The position numbers were made by a program, and so were the translations under genes. This document shows, piece after piece, positions 20,053 to 32,004 of a stretch of 64,000 nt of DNA (position 1 is the stretch's first letter; the number at the start of each line of letters is the position of its first letter). The notes beneath the pieces were generated by a model, which searched no databases, was not told where the DNA came from, and saw nothing but the letters and a program-made list of their open reading frames with translations. The DNA comes from Agarophyton chilense (taxonomy: Eukaryota > Rhodophyta > Florideophyceae > Gracilariales > Gracilariaceae), in contig JARGXX010000138.1 in NCBI GenBank assembly GCA_030374765.1, positions 1-64,000 of the forward strand, in the 5' to 3' direction.

Positions 20053-22860
20053 TTAAGTGCTAAATACTGGTACTGTAATGTTTGGCTTCAAAAAAATGCG
20101 GTGCATCAAAGGCTGGTTTGATATGTTTGACAGTCCCCGGTTGATGCATCGCATTTTGCTATAGCTCGGGGGTCGTACTTGTAGCTTGTCCTTCAATTTC
20201 TGAAATCTATCTCGATGTAGAGGTTTGGTGAAAATGTCGGCTGTCATTTCGATGGTCGGAATCCTGTGCAGTGTTATGGGGTTGGTAACAATGTGATGCT
20301 GCAGGTAATGGTGTCTGATATCGATATCTGTTCGGCGCTTTGTGGTTGATGGTTAAAAGTACACTTGAAAAAGGATAATTATATGAAGTGTTGACTTGAG
20401 TTCGTTTTTTTAGACTCAGTCTCTGTTCTCCTTTCCTTTTATACTGCTTTGAAGCACTTGTAATTTGTTCTAGACGCATATCATTTTCTTCGAAGATAAT
20501 TCTTGCATTCTCTACATAAACTTCTACAGAAGCTTCTAAATGCGTTCACATTTTTCTAACACATACAGTAGTTTCCAGTTGCCTTCCAAAACCTTCTACA
20601 GGTTAATTAGACAGTGGGTACCTGATTTTCGGCGATTAAGATGGCAGATTGATTGTCTACGAAATGCGGTGTGGCTTCTTCCGTGGTAAGTCTCGTTGAT
20701 TCGAGAAGTTGCAAAGCCATTTTGTGTGTTGTGTGGCCTGGGTTTCCGAAGTGTATTCCGCATATGTAGTTAAGAGTGCGTTGATATTTTGTTTCATTGA
20801 CAACCATGATACGGGTGTCTCGTTAATGTGATGAACATTGCCTGTTACTGACTTCCTATTCTTTTCATTCGCGAAGCCAGCGTCACTGTAGACGGTAGGT
20901 GATAAGGTTGTTGCATCGTTTGGTGTGAATCTTAGTTCGTACGATTTTGTACGATGCAGATAGCGAAGAAGGGCTTTGAGTGCTTTCCAATGATGCGTCT
21001 TTGGCTTTTACATGTGTAATGCTAGTCGTTTCGTAGCATATGTTATGTCAGGTCGTGTGCTATCGGTTATGTATCTGAGTTCTCTTCCAAAATTTGTCTG
21101 TATCTCGCCGCTTAGTTTGTTGATAAGGGTTGTGTTGGCGGTTGTTGATCCAGGGCTTGGAGTGTTCCGTATGGCGTTGCAGTGGGGTTGCAAATGCTCA
21201 TTTGCTTCTGTTCGAGTATGGCATCGATGAAGTCTGTTTGTGCAATGTGGATTGTGCCGTCTTCTCTGTACGTGTTTACCCAGTTGATGGACCGTGTTGG
21301 TGTGCCTAATCGTTTGATTTCATACTTTGTGAGCAGTGGGTGGTGTAGTGTGTCAATAAGTCTTTTTGCGGTTGCCTTTCACGCATAATATGCAAACTGT
21401 GAGTTTCAAAGCTTACTTCTGAGTCGATGACCAGAGTCTGCTTTGTGCCTGTCTTTCTATAGTTCTAAAATGCAGTGTGATAATTTCCTAGTCATCATCA
21501 AAATTCTACGTCCTAAGTGTCCAATACGCAGAGACTATCATAGGGTAAAGACACGCAAGGCATCCTTTCAGAACACCCTCAAGAATCCTTGAGGATATAC
21601 TGACTTTATCATATATGTCGCCTGAATGCGGCATCGTTTTTGCTGTACGTAAGAGTTTCCAATTCTGCACACGTAGATGCACAGATTATCAAATAAAAAT
21701 TCCACCATTCCACTTGTTTCTCGCTCTTTTTCCACATTCTTCAACATTGCCAGTACTAGAAAGTAGTCTATGGTGGTACTGACCAGTTTTGCTGCCTCAG
21801 GTGTGTGTTTTACATAGAGGCAAAGATCGTGCTCAGACGGTACAAAGTTGAGTTGGGTGAGGAATGTCCTCAGACCATGATTGTAATAGTACTCCACAGG
21901 ACGGGGGCCGTATAAGTTGCCGATCAGTTGACCGTGTTTGCTTTGGTGCGTGTATGTTTCATCGAATCTGGGCATCTGGGTGACAGATATAGGTCGGTCA
22001 TGTTCATAATTCTCGTATAAGTATGCTGATGTTATGCCAAAGCGCTCAAGTGGCATTTGGTATCTGGCGTGTAGTGCGATGAGAATTCTTTTTCTGTCGA
22101 GTGGTCGGAAGTGTAGGGAGTGGTGTGTTTGGAATTGTAATGGATTCCTTGTTTCATCATGTCATCTCATAGGTTACATCGTGCTTCGCGATGGACGACA
22201 TGTCCTTCTGCTGAGCGTTTGTATCTATAGAGCATCATTATTGGGATGATGGTTTCTTTGGGCGAGGTGAACGTTGTTGGGAGCCACTTGATGCTTTCGT
22301 CTTGATCTAGGTTGTCTAGTTCCGTGTCATGTGCCTTTTTCCACTTCTCGGCGTCTGGGAATTGGCGGGTTTGGAATAGATTGGCTGGTGGTGACGTATT
22401 GATTAGTATTTCTCGTGGTATGGGTTGGCGTTGTGCTGCACTGTCTTTGAAAGCTGTTGTGATGGATGCTGCTGTATATTGGTCACCATTGGAAGGATGG
22501 AAATCCTGCACTCTGATGGATTGGTACTGCTGAGTGCGCAGATTAAGAATAACTATGTGCGTGAGGGATAGCGGTTACATGTACCTGGCCAGTTCTGCAC
22601 GATGTTGGAGTTTCTGTCTGGGGACGTAAACGGGTATGTTGCCGCATTCTCCAAATGTGAAGTGTCTTTTGATGTCAAGTTCATTGCCGTACCAACGCTT
22701 AGCTTATACGTGGATGTATTGGTGGATGCGTGATGAAGGAGGTTGTACTTCAATATCGTATCTCGAGCAGCTTACTCCCAGTATTGGTCGTTGAGATTGG
22801 CCGTGTGTAATAGTGCTTGCACCGAGTTCATGATTGTTGAGTATTGAGGTCGACAGCCAC
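20053..22860 (-). pseudogene. Ty1/copia element C remnant (integrase end, RT, RNase H)
   Basis: Minus-strand blocks in order: an integrase C-terminal part (ALLHTANLNDQYWE, about 22790), RT start (FPDAEKWKKAHDTELDNL, IIPIMMLYRYKR, about 22200-22400) and RT body (GQLIGNLYGPRPVEYYYN, LCLYVKHTPEAAKL, about 21780-21960). RT end (YITDSTRPDITYATKRLA, about 21030) and RNase H (PHFVDNQSAILIAENQVPT, about 20650; TADIFTKPLHRDRFQ, about 20230) follow. Many stops and frame breaks show it is old. RNase H is split by a solo LTR at 20389-20613. The 5' half is missing where the LTR of copia A begins (about 22865), which suggests A inserted into C. Confidence 0.85.
20389..20613 (-). repeat. Solo LTR of the copia D family inside element C
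   Basis: On the minus strand it runs from TGTCTAATTAACC to GTCAACA and is 225 bp. It aligns along its length with the 3' LTR of copia D at 61309-61532 (224 bp; shared blocks include AAAATGATATG and AGTGCTTCAAAGCA). It interrupts the RNase H of element C between QVPT and KRRT. No 5-bp target duplication is evident. Confidence 0.75.
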
Positions 22861-22869
22861 TCCGACCTC

Positions 22870-23507
22870 CTGGGAGGCTTGGAAATAGTAGAAAACCAAA
22901 AGTGGATTTAAGCATAGGCACTTTTGGACACCCTCCGTGGCAAAACGCATATGCACCTCATCTCAATCTCAACGTGAAACGGCCATCTGATTGGCTACTG
23001 CAAATGCCCTCATGCAACGTGGTATGGACAAGTTTTCTGGTTCTAATGGGGCGTGTTGGGGCTTCAGCCCAAGTGGAGCGATCTGATTGGACGAGAGCGC
23101 TGAATGAGCACGGGCTATGCAGTTGGAGAGAATGTGCGAATGGGGGCTGGATATCGGGTTTGGCCGTAACAGCCGAATCTGGGCTGCGCAGGGCGGTTGG
23201 CGTTGGCGCACCACTTTGGATGATTTTTTGAGGTTCAATTAGTTATGATTTATGTTTGAAATTGTTTTGGCACGCAATTCCTCGTCGCACGGTGGCAAGC
23301 TGGGAGACGTGGGTGACCCGCCGACGGTCAGCACCTGCGGTGGAAGTGCGTGCAAGGTAGTTATAGTTGTCAACCACGGTCGCCGACGACCATAGGAAAT
23401 TGTCAAGGCTGACTACCTTCATTTGTTTTTCTTCTTTTACTTTCGTTTCCTTCTCGTCTTTTTCTTTCTTTTCCTTTTCCTTTTTCTAACCTGCGCTCAA
23501 TTTGTGA
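22870..23507 (+). repeat. 5' LTR of copia element A (approximate start)
   Basis: The right end is set by the primer site at 23508. The left end is approximate. The first ~150 bp (AAAACCAAAAGTG, CACCCTCC, CGCATATGC, ATTGGCTACTGCAAAT) resemble the start of the copia B LTR; the remainder does not. A pyrimidine-rich stretch (23423-23489) precedes the end. The terminal CA expected for a copia LTR is not preserved. Confidence 0.6.
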
Positions 23508-23521
23508 GGTTATGGGCCCAG
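23508..23521 (+). other. Copia A primer binding site, complementary to initiator tRNA-Met anticodon arm
   Basis: GGTTATGGGCCCAG lies just after the LTR. It is complementary to the anticodon stem-loop of eukaryotic initiator methionine tRNA (TGGGCCCATAACC) and is the primer site known from Drosophila copia, which is primed by a cleaved half of that tRNA. Copia B carries the same site at 33194-33207. Confidence 0.8.
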
Positions 23522-24418
23522 AGCGTCGACTGTTCGCAGACGTCACGCTCTTCTAACACTCATTTGGATTCAAGAAGACTCCCTACTGCGACAGGTGCGC
23601 GATCTACGACTAACGCTCATCTGGATTCAAGAAGTTATTTTGTTTTGAGACAGGCGTGTACCCTGCGGACTTCCTTCTTGGTGGCGAAAACATATCGCGT
23701 TTGTTAGTACTCCCATGGCACGAGACTGGGAAGTCTGCCCAATCCTGCTCTCCGTCCGTAGAGTACGGAGGTCGATGAATTGGGCTTGGAAGTGTAGGAG
23801 GAACCGTACTACACCACACGACCGCGCTACTTTCCCGCAAGAGGATAGCTTGGGTCAACTGGGGGAAGATCTTGACGACACCCCTCCTTGGGACGCCTCG
23901 TAGGGACTAAAAGCGCCGGACTCTGAAGTGCGCAGAGTTCGGTAGGTAATCAAAGCGTACCTCATCTGGAGAGAGTGACCAGGGTCCACGGGATCATCGT
24001 TTAGGGTAGCGGAGGTAGTTTCTCCCGCCAGTGCGCCTGCCTACCTCGAGCAAGTCTCGGTAGGTTCAATCAAGAAGTTTCAACCGGAAGTCGAGAACTT
24101 TGTCTCTTCCGGGCACGCCTTCTGCCACTGCCCGTGAGTATACTCCAAGCGTGGGAGCACCCGAGCTCCGCCTGTGATCGCGTACGTGACGCGTCTCGGT
24201 GAGCGTTGCAGGCTACGTCAAAAGTCTTCGCTGTCGTCCTCGCTGTCGAACGTTTGAGTTGGGATACTCCGTTCGGGCAAGCTCGGCCACGAATTCATCA
24301 CTGCTCGTGGCCCTTTTTCTTAAACTTTCGAAAGCATTGAGTCCCTCACTCTGCTTCCCTCTACTAATTAATTTCGTTTGGTTCCGTTCTATCTGCTTCG
24401 TGGATAACAGACTGAAAC
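23522..24418. other. Untranslated leader of copia A
   Basis: About 0.9 kb between the primer site and the gag start, without a recognisable gene. Confidence 0.5.
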
Positions 24419-25879
24419 ATGTCGGACACGGAGATGGAATCCGAAAGTACTACCTGAATGAAAATCCCTCGTTTTCATGGAAGGCGTGGTGATGATTATG
24501 CCCTATGGCGCCATCGCCTTCGTGCTGCATGCAGTGTTAAAGGCGGGTGTAATGTCGTGGAATCCGATGCTGGATATTCAGCAACTACTGAAGCAACATC
24601 GGACACTGGTGTTGACACCGCTCGCCTCATGGCCATGCGCGAAAAGGCTTGTGGAATCATCATTTGTGCTCTTGGCGATGCTCCACTACGCGTGGTTATG
24701 GATGTCGATGACAACCCGCAGCCTTTGCTAGCTTTGTTAGATGCACGGTATGCGTCTAATCGTACCGTTTCTAGGATCGCGGTTCAAACACAGCTGTTCC
24801 GCATGGCGTACAATGGTCAGAATATGGCTAGTTACGTGCACCAGTACCCAACTCTGTTCTCTCAATTGGAGCGTATGGGAAAAGATGCGGCTATACCGGA
24901 ATCTCACAAGTCCCCGATGTTGCTCGCTTCCATAGATCCCAACTGCGCTTTGGAGACCCCAGCTGCGGCTCTTTGCACCAAGGACATCGCTGAGCTCACA
25001 TGGGATTATGTTGCTACTACGCTCATCGATGAGTATAATGCAAAGCAAGTGACAACGAAGCCACCAGGGCGAAGCTCTCGTCGGAAGAAGAGGGGCAAGA
25101 ACAAAGGCGGTCGACATTTTGACACCACCGAACGAATCAAGTCTATCTCAGGAAACCGTGGCGATGATTCGGATGACCAATCTGACCTTGATTCTACCGC
25201 TCGTGCACTTGCCCTGGCCCTGAAGTCAATTTCTTCGGATCGTTCCTGCAGTAGCAATGGTCACCATTGCACCTTTTGCGACCGTGATGGACACACTCAG
25301 CATCGCTGTTTCATGAATCCGGACAACCCTGACAACCACCTACCACAAAGCATCATAGATAAACTTTCGTCTCATTCGAAGAAAGTGGGGGCAGGTGGTG
25401 GATCTGTCAAGTCATCTGCTAAGTCTGGAAGGGTGGAAATCGCTGGTGCAGCAGTCTACAAAACCACCATAGTTCTCCCAAAAGATTTGAACACTTATGC
25501 TGATAGTGGTGCGACTGTGAATTGCTTCCATTCGGAGATGGCGTTCATACCTGGTTCATTGCACTCTTGTGACCGAAGGACGGATATGCTCGCCGACAAC
25601 ACTACAGTGGTAGGCACTCGATGCAGAGATGTGCTCATTCCCTTCCGGAATGCAAACCTACGGCTCACAACTGTGCTGCTTTTACTGAGTTTGGGATACA
25701 ACTTGGTGTCCACTGGATGCTTGGCCGACAAAGGTATTGACTCGTACTTCTCTCGTCTCTATGTGAGTTTGATGTTTGAGTCCAATGGGTTTGGATTGGA
25801 TTGTGGTTACCGTGATGCGGAGTCTGGCATGTACATGCTTCCGCAACCTATGCTATATACCTCACCGGCGGTGGCATAA
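24419..25879 (+). pseudogene. Copia A gag and protease
   Basis: The frame can be entered at an ATG at 24419, but a TGA (24455-24457) stands at codon 13 and an ATG follows it at once (24458, MKIPRFHGRRGDDYALW). It encodes a copia-type Gag with the segment ALLDARYASNRT, a basic stretch (about 25080), a CCHC knuckle CTFCDRDGHTQHRC (about 25270) and the protease active site YADSGATVNCF (about 25500). A single TAA at 25877-25879 separates it from the integrase, which continues in the same frame. Gag-PR-IN would otherwise be one polyprotein, as is normal for copia. The stop is therefore either inactivating or a leaky site; the first is more likely. Confidence 0.85.
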
Positions 25880-27277
25880 GTGGCTCGACACACGAACACT
25901 GAGCTTTGGCACCAACGGCTTGCGCATATGAACGTGCGAGACCTACAGTTGGTGCACAAGTATTCCGATGGTGTCCCAATGCTGTCTGTAATGGAGGAGG
26001 TATGCAGGGCCTGTTGTCTTGGCAAGGCTCACAAGCTACCATTTCCGGGTCACTTCCAACATGCCGCCGCTGTTGGTGACATAGCGCGTTCGGATATTCT
26101 TGGACCTTTGATGACCTCCTTGCCAGACAGGTTTCGGTACGCAAGTACGTTCTTGGATGACCATTCACGCTTTGTGTTTCTAGGTTTGATGATGCACTGC
26201 AGTGCGCTGATCGATATGTTTATCGGTGTGGCAGCCAAGTTGAAACGACTTGGAGGAGCAGAAATTCGTGGTGTCCACTCCGATGGAGCAGCGGAATATG
26301 TTGAACTGCAGCACAAACTGGGCGGAGAGCATGGGCACACGTCTTTCTCAGCTCCATATACTCCAGAACACAACTCCATTGCGGAGCGCATCAACCGAAC
26401 CATGGTGGAAGCTGCTCGGTCGCTTCTAATCCAGGCCAACTTACCTGATTGTTTGTTGACATTTGCGTTGAAGCATGCCATATACGTACGCAACCGTGTG
26501 CAACATTCCACAGTTGATGATACTCCTTACTTTTTGGATACTGGAAACAGGCCGTCACTGAAGCACGAGCGTGTGTTTGGATGTACCGCATTTGTGCTCA
26601 GTACCCCTCGTGGACCCAAGTTCGAGTCGCGTGCACTTGAGGGAGTGTACTTGGAGACTCTGGAGCACGGTGTCTACAAGGTACTATTCACTAATGATGA
26701 TGATACCCCGCGCATTGTGGAGTCCCGGCATGTGACTTTTGATGAGTTTAGGTTCCCCGGCATACAAGCTCAATCAAACTATATGGATAACGAGAGTGCG
26801 TCGGATGATGATTATGTGTCACTGATGGGCTCTGAGAGGACTACTGGTGATGTCTCAGAAGGTTTCTCTGTCGATGTAGTGGACTTCGAAGACCAGACAA
26901 ACGAGCAACAAGACCCCATACCCCTGTTGGTGGAGTCCGACTCCGACTCTGATGGTGACGAAGACGATGTGAACGGCGCCTATAGTGATGATGGAGGGTC
27001 CTCACACGATCCTGACACATTCTCCACACCCGATCAGGAACCTCGGTACCCGCGTCGCACTCGTCGTCAACCGCCCAAGTGGTTCATGGCTGGATCTGCG
27101 CAGTGTACTACGAACATCAACGTCACCACCAGCGATGAACCAACACTGAAGAAGGCCATGTCTGCCACTCCGGAGGAGCGTGATGTGTGGCAAGGAGCCA
27201 TTGACGCCGAGTTTGAATCATTGGAGTCCAAGGATACCTGGACACCAGACGACTCCCCTGCCTCGCAGCCACTGCCC
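25880..27277 (+). pseudogene. Copia A integrase, truncated at the RT start
   Basis: In frame with gag-PR. The zinc-binding HHCC region is WHQRLAHMN...CRACCLGKAHKLPF (25910-26040). The catalytic DDE core has SDILGPL (26090), HSDGAAEYVE (26280) and YTPEHNSIAERINRTM (26360-26405). A copia IN C-terminal segment GCTAFVLSTP...LEGVYLE, an acidic linker, and the start of RT (DVWQGAIDAEFESLESKDTW) follow. The frame then runs into the LTR of copia B, so RT and RNase H are gone. The missing half is not found beyond copia B either. Confidence 0.88.
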
Positions 27278-27964
27278 TGATGGAAAGGGAAAGGCTGAAG
27301 GAAAGGTTGAGGGATGAAAGGAAAGTTCGCCAGCTCTGGCTCGGATTTACTTGGAGGCGCTCAATCTCTCGCTTATATACAACTCAGAAACGTCAGCCAA
27401 CTAGACGCCAACCCAGAGTAAACCCTAGACTACAAAGCAGGGACACCCAATACTACCAATCATATTCAAGCATGACATTAACCCTATCCAAAGTTCATCG
27501 CAGCACACAACAAGGCAATACAACAGTGCACAGCACATCATTACACTGACTTGTGCACAAATTCTATATGCCAGCACACGCTTCTTGCTATCCGCCTCCA
27601 TACACGTTCACCTTCCAGCACAGTACACCAAGTCTTCTGTAATACACATGACACGCTCTTCTCCAAGTATATTCGTTACACCTTGTGAGACGTGTACATA
27701 GTACACCAGCTGGACATCCTGAACAGCGTGCACAATAGTACAAGTAGACAACGAACACACGTGTACTTCAGAAAATCCAAATAGTGCCATACCACTTGTA
27801 CACACCACATTGCAGGTGCATATTTGCAGTAGCTAATCACAGCACGAGTTCACGTTGAGGTCCGACTGATACGCATATGCACTTTTCCGGAGGCACCCTC
27901 CAAAACAATCCATGCTCTCCTGCACATTTGGTTTTCAGTGACAGCATAGGCACTTGCACCAACA
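27278..27964 (-). repeat. 3'-side LTR of copia element B
   Basis: Bounded by TG(A)TGG on the left and CCAACA on the right, the inverted repeat expected of TGTTGG...CCAACA; 687 bp. The 10-bp polypurine tract (minus strand AGAGGGGAGG, 27965-27974) sits immediately inside, which fixes orientation and boundary. A TATA-like GTATATAAG lies at about 27370-27380 on the minus strand. The sampled first ~130 bp differ from the other B LTR (33208-33896) at about one base in eight. Confidence 0.85.
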
Positions 27965-27974
27965 CCTCCCCTCT
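27965..27974 (-). other. Polypurine tract of copia B
   Basis: AGAGGGGAGG on the minus strand directly precedes the LTR start TGTTGG. It is the expected primer for plus-strand DNA synthesis. Confidence 0.7.
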
Positions 27975-28017
27975 GTCACTGACTTCAGTGGTCTAGGGGC
28001 ATCAAGCCACTCTCACT

Positions 28018-31000
28018 TTAAAACTTCTCCAGCTTCACACGCCCAAGTGGTTTTGTTAGCAAGTCGGCAACCATGTTCCCGGTAGGGCAGTACTGCAACT
28101 CAATGGATTTGTCCTGTACAGCCTCTCGCGTGAAGTGAAAGCGAATTTCAATATGCTTGGTTCGCTTGTTCACAACTCCATTCCGGGCGAGGTCTATGGA
28201 ACCCTGATTGTCGACATACACAGTCGTGGGTTCTACCAAGAGCTTTACGGACTTGTGCACTTGCAGACCACTTGCGTTGCCGATGCCATTCCACAGTCGT
28301 TTCAGCCAGATCGCCTCCTTCATCCCAGTGCACATACTCACATACTCAGCTTAAGCACTGGACAGCGCAACCACTTCCTGTTGGCGAGAGCTCCAAGACA
28401 CCGGAGCACCACACATCATGAACAGAAATCCACTAGTGGATTTGCGAGAGGAAGTGTCACCGGCCAAGTCCGAGTCAACGTATCCGTACAGCTGAGTATC
28501 CGTGCATGAGCCATATGTGAGTCCGAATAATCGAGTACCATTGAGGTACCTCAGCACGCGCTTGAATGCCTTCCAACGAGTCTCTCCAGCTTTCTCGACA
28601 AACTTTGCTAACTTGGACACTGCAAATGAAATGTCCGGTCGAGTCCCCACAGAAAGATACATCAAGCATCCAATCGCTTGCCTGTATGGTATGCTGGTCA
28701 ACAGTTTCTCAATATGAGTAAGGTCCACACCGGAGTCCATGGGAGTGTCCACTGGCTTTGACTGGCACATGCCAAAACGTTCCAGGACCTTGTGCGTGTA
28801 CGCTGACTGCGTCAGGAACAGCATTTTCTTGGCTCGGTCACGGTGAATCTCGAAACAGAGAACCATGCGAGCCTCATTTAGGTCCTTCATGCGGAAACGG
28901 TTTGACCACTCAGTTTTCACGTGCTTAATCGCCTCCATACTCGGACTTGCAATAAGCAGGTCGTCCACATACAGAGCAATGATTACCATGACTCCCAGCT
29001 CCACTCCGGTGTAAACACACTCGTCTGCGGCGTTCGGCTTGAGACCCATGTCCCCAACAAAAAGCGCATATATCTTTGCGTGCCACTGCCTTGGTGCCTG
29101 TCGTAGCCCATAAAGAGCTTTTTTCAGTTTGCACACCAAGTCCTCGTTTCCGGGTTTAATGAATCCGTCCGGTTGCTCCATGTACACAGTCTCGTCGAGG
29201 TCTACGTTGAATAATGCAGTCTTTACATCCATCTGGTGTAGGTGATAATCTTTCAATGCCACAAGCGACAGAATCATCCTCACCGATGTGAACTTGACCA
29301 CTGGCGCATACGTCTCGGAGAAGTCGACGCCCTCGATCTGTAGGAAACCACGAGCAACCAGACGAGCCTTGTACCGAACTGTCGGCTCACCGTCAGCACC
29401 TGCTTCATACTTCTGCGCAAATACCCACTTGGATTATATCACGTTGCTGTCTGCTGGCCTAAGCACTTAGTCCCATGTGTCATGCTCCATTAAACCCTCA
29501 TACTCGCTGTCCATCGCCTTGATCCACGACTTGCAATCAAGACGTGAGACTGCATCGCTGTACGAGCTAGGAGTGTCATCACTGGCCGTGAGTAGAGCAG
29601 TTGGGCGCCACCAGGACGAAGTCGCGGCTTTCGCACACGAGTAGACCTACGCAATGGCACTGGCTGTGGCACCTCAAGAACATCTTGTGGAACATCGGTG
29701 GATTCTTCAGCATCACTTTTTGGTACCTCATCCGGAGGTGTAACCGTGTCAGGATCCTCTTCATTGGGTTCAACTGGTGGTTGAAAGGTGGAGGTTTGGT
29801 CTGATTTCGACTTCAGCGAAATTTCAATCTCGGTATAGTTCTCATCACAATGATCAGTAGTCTCATCTAATTCATTGTGTTCATCAAATTTCACATCTCT
29901 CGACACTACCATTTTTCTCTTCTGCTCATCCCACAGCTTGTAGCCATGGGATCCAGAAGTGTACCCAATGAAGATAGCCTCAACGGCACGGTCCTCCAGC
30001 TTCTTCAGCTTATGATCTAGCACCTTGTACCAGCACTTGCTCCCAAACACACGCATATTGTTCACATTCGGCTTGTGTCCATGCCACAATTCATATGGTG
30101 TCACGGTACTTGGCAAAGCCTTGCATGTAACTCGGATGCGCACATACGCCGCAACATTCAGTGCTTCTGCCCAGAAGCTTTTGGGGAGTTTCATGTGACA
30201 AAGCAATGACCTGACCAGATCCATGAGTGTGCGGTTTAACCTTTCGGCGAGCCCGTTCTGTTGCAGATTGTAAGGAACAGCTCGCTGATGTTCAATACAC
30301 TGTAACTCAAGTTCTTTTGCAAACTTCTTGGAAAGGTACTCACCACCATTGTCCGTTCGTAGCGCACGAAGTACGCACTCACGGGCAGCGATAGTTTTGA
30401 CTTGTGTACCAGTTTGGTTTTGAACAAACTTCAGCCACTTTACGAACATCTGGAACTCCTCATCCTTGGTTTTGAGCATGTACAGGAAGCAGTACCGACT
30501 GTGATCGTCGATGAATGTGACAAAGTAGCGCGAGCCTCCCAAGGAGCCAACCTCTACTGGACCACATATGTCCGAGTGAACGAGATCCAACAGCTTGGTT
30601 GCGCGCTCCCCCCCTTGCTTGGGAGTAGCAGCGCGAGTAGACTTGCCTACAACGCATGAGTCACAAACGTCCAGCTTCTGCGTTACATCCACATTTAGCC
30701 CTGACACAACGCCATTGCGAGCCATTTCCTTGATGCCACCTACATTCACGTGATCCATGCGAGCATGCCATATCGACAGGTCCGACACAAGTGCACTGCT
30801 TACATCACCAAGTTGTGACACTGCAGTGCAGAGGTAGTACAGGCGTTTGACGCGGTGTCCTTAGGCAAGCAGAGTAGAGCCCTTGTACACGCACACCTTG
30901 TGCTTGTCGAAAACAACAGTAGCATCCAAGTCACAAATTGCAGATACCGACAGCAGGTGGTACCGCAGACTTGGCACGTGCACTACCTTGTTTAGCTTGC

Positions 31001-32004
31001 ATTTGTGCGTGAACCCCTCAACAGTCAGATCCAGTTCAACACAACTTTGGCCATGAGACTTTAACTTGGAATCGTTGCCGACACTCAGACCAGGGGACAC
31101 CTTGCTCTCATACGATTGGAACATGGAGTCGTCATAATTCATGTGTGCGGTAGCTCCAGAGTCCACAATCCAGTCACTGTTGGTGGCCTTAGAGGTATCG
31201 CTGGCAACGAGGCAAACGTATTCAGTGTCGCTGTCACCCAAACCATGCTCTTCGCGATAAGCATGTTGTACTCTTGGGTGAGCGGCAGCTTCCTGAGCGT
31301 TGTTAGCCTCATCACGTTGCTTTTTGAAACAGTTCCTTTGGATATGACCTTTCTTACGACAATAATAACACTAGATGTTCTTCCATCGCGACTGCCTGCC
31401 AACCAAAGCTGCCTCACTTCCGGACTCCTTTTTGGCACGATCGTTCATTCGCTGCTCTTCTTGCAGCAAACGACTCTTCACAAACTCTACCGTGAGTTGA
31501 CGATCGCCAATCGTGGTATCAATTGCCACGATGAAATGCTCGAATCTTTCCGGGAGTCCGCATAGGATGGCCATAGCAATGTCCTCCTCCTCAACAACAA
31601 CATCCATACACTTCAGGTCTGATGCCAGATGACGTACACGGTTGATGAACTGGAGCATTTTCTCATCATCACGCATCTTGGCAGAGTAGAAGGACTGTCG
31701 GGCGTTGATTTTGTTGAGCAGTCTTGCGTTGGAACACATCGCAAATGGCTTTCCACATATCGGCAGCGTTGTCAGCGTTCCGCACATGATCTAAATGCTC
31801 ATCACTGAGTGTGAGACCAATAATAGCTCTGGCCTTGGCATCTTTCTTTTTCCAAGTCGACAGCTCATCTTCGTCAGTGGGTCTAACAAAGTCGAGGTGA
31901 CCGTCGAGGTCCTTGAGTGCAAGCAGCAGCTCAATCTTCTGCTTCCATACGTGGAAGTTATCCTCAACCAGCTTTTCGATTTTCACCCCACTGAACGAAT
32001 CCAT
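28018..32004 (-). pseudogene. Copia B gag-pol, nearly complete but broken
   Basis: Gag starts at the ATG at 32004 (MDSFSGVKIEKLVEDNFHVW). In order come a gag frame break near 31730, a TAG at about 31373 just before the CCHC knuckle (CYYCRKKGHIQRNC), and the protease WIVDSGATAHM (31150). A TAA follows at 30861, then integrase with WHARMDHVN...CDSCVVGKS, HSDICGPVEVG, RTDNGGEYLS and AERLNRTLMD. RT has FQIEGVDFSETYAPVV, LYGLRQAPRQWH and the catalytic ALYVDDLLIAS (28970). RNase H ends with TVYVDNQGS and MVADLLTKPLG. Further lesions lie at the IN/RT junction (29300-29490) and at 28350. The domain order is that of Ty1/copia. A handful of lesions in 4 kb suggests fairly recent inactivation. Confidence 0.92.
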
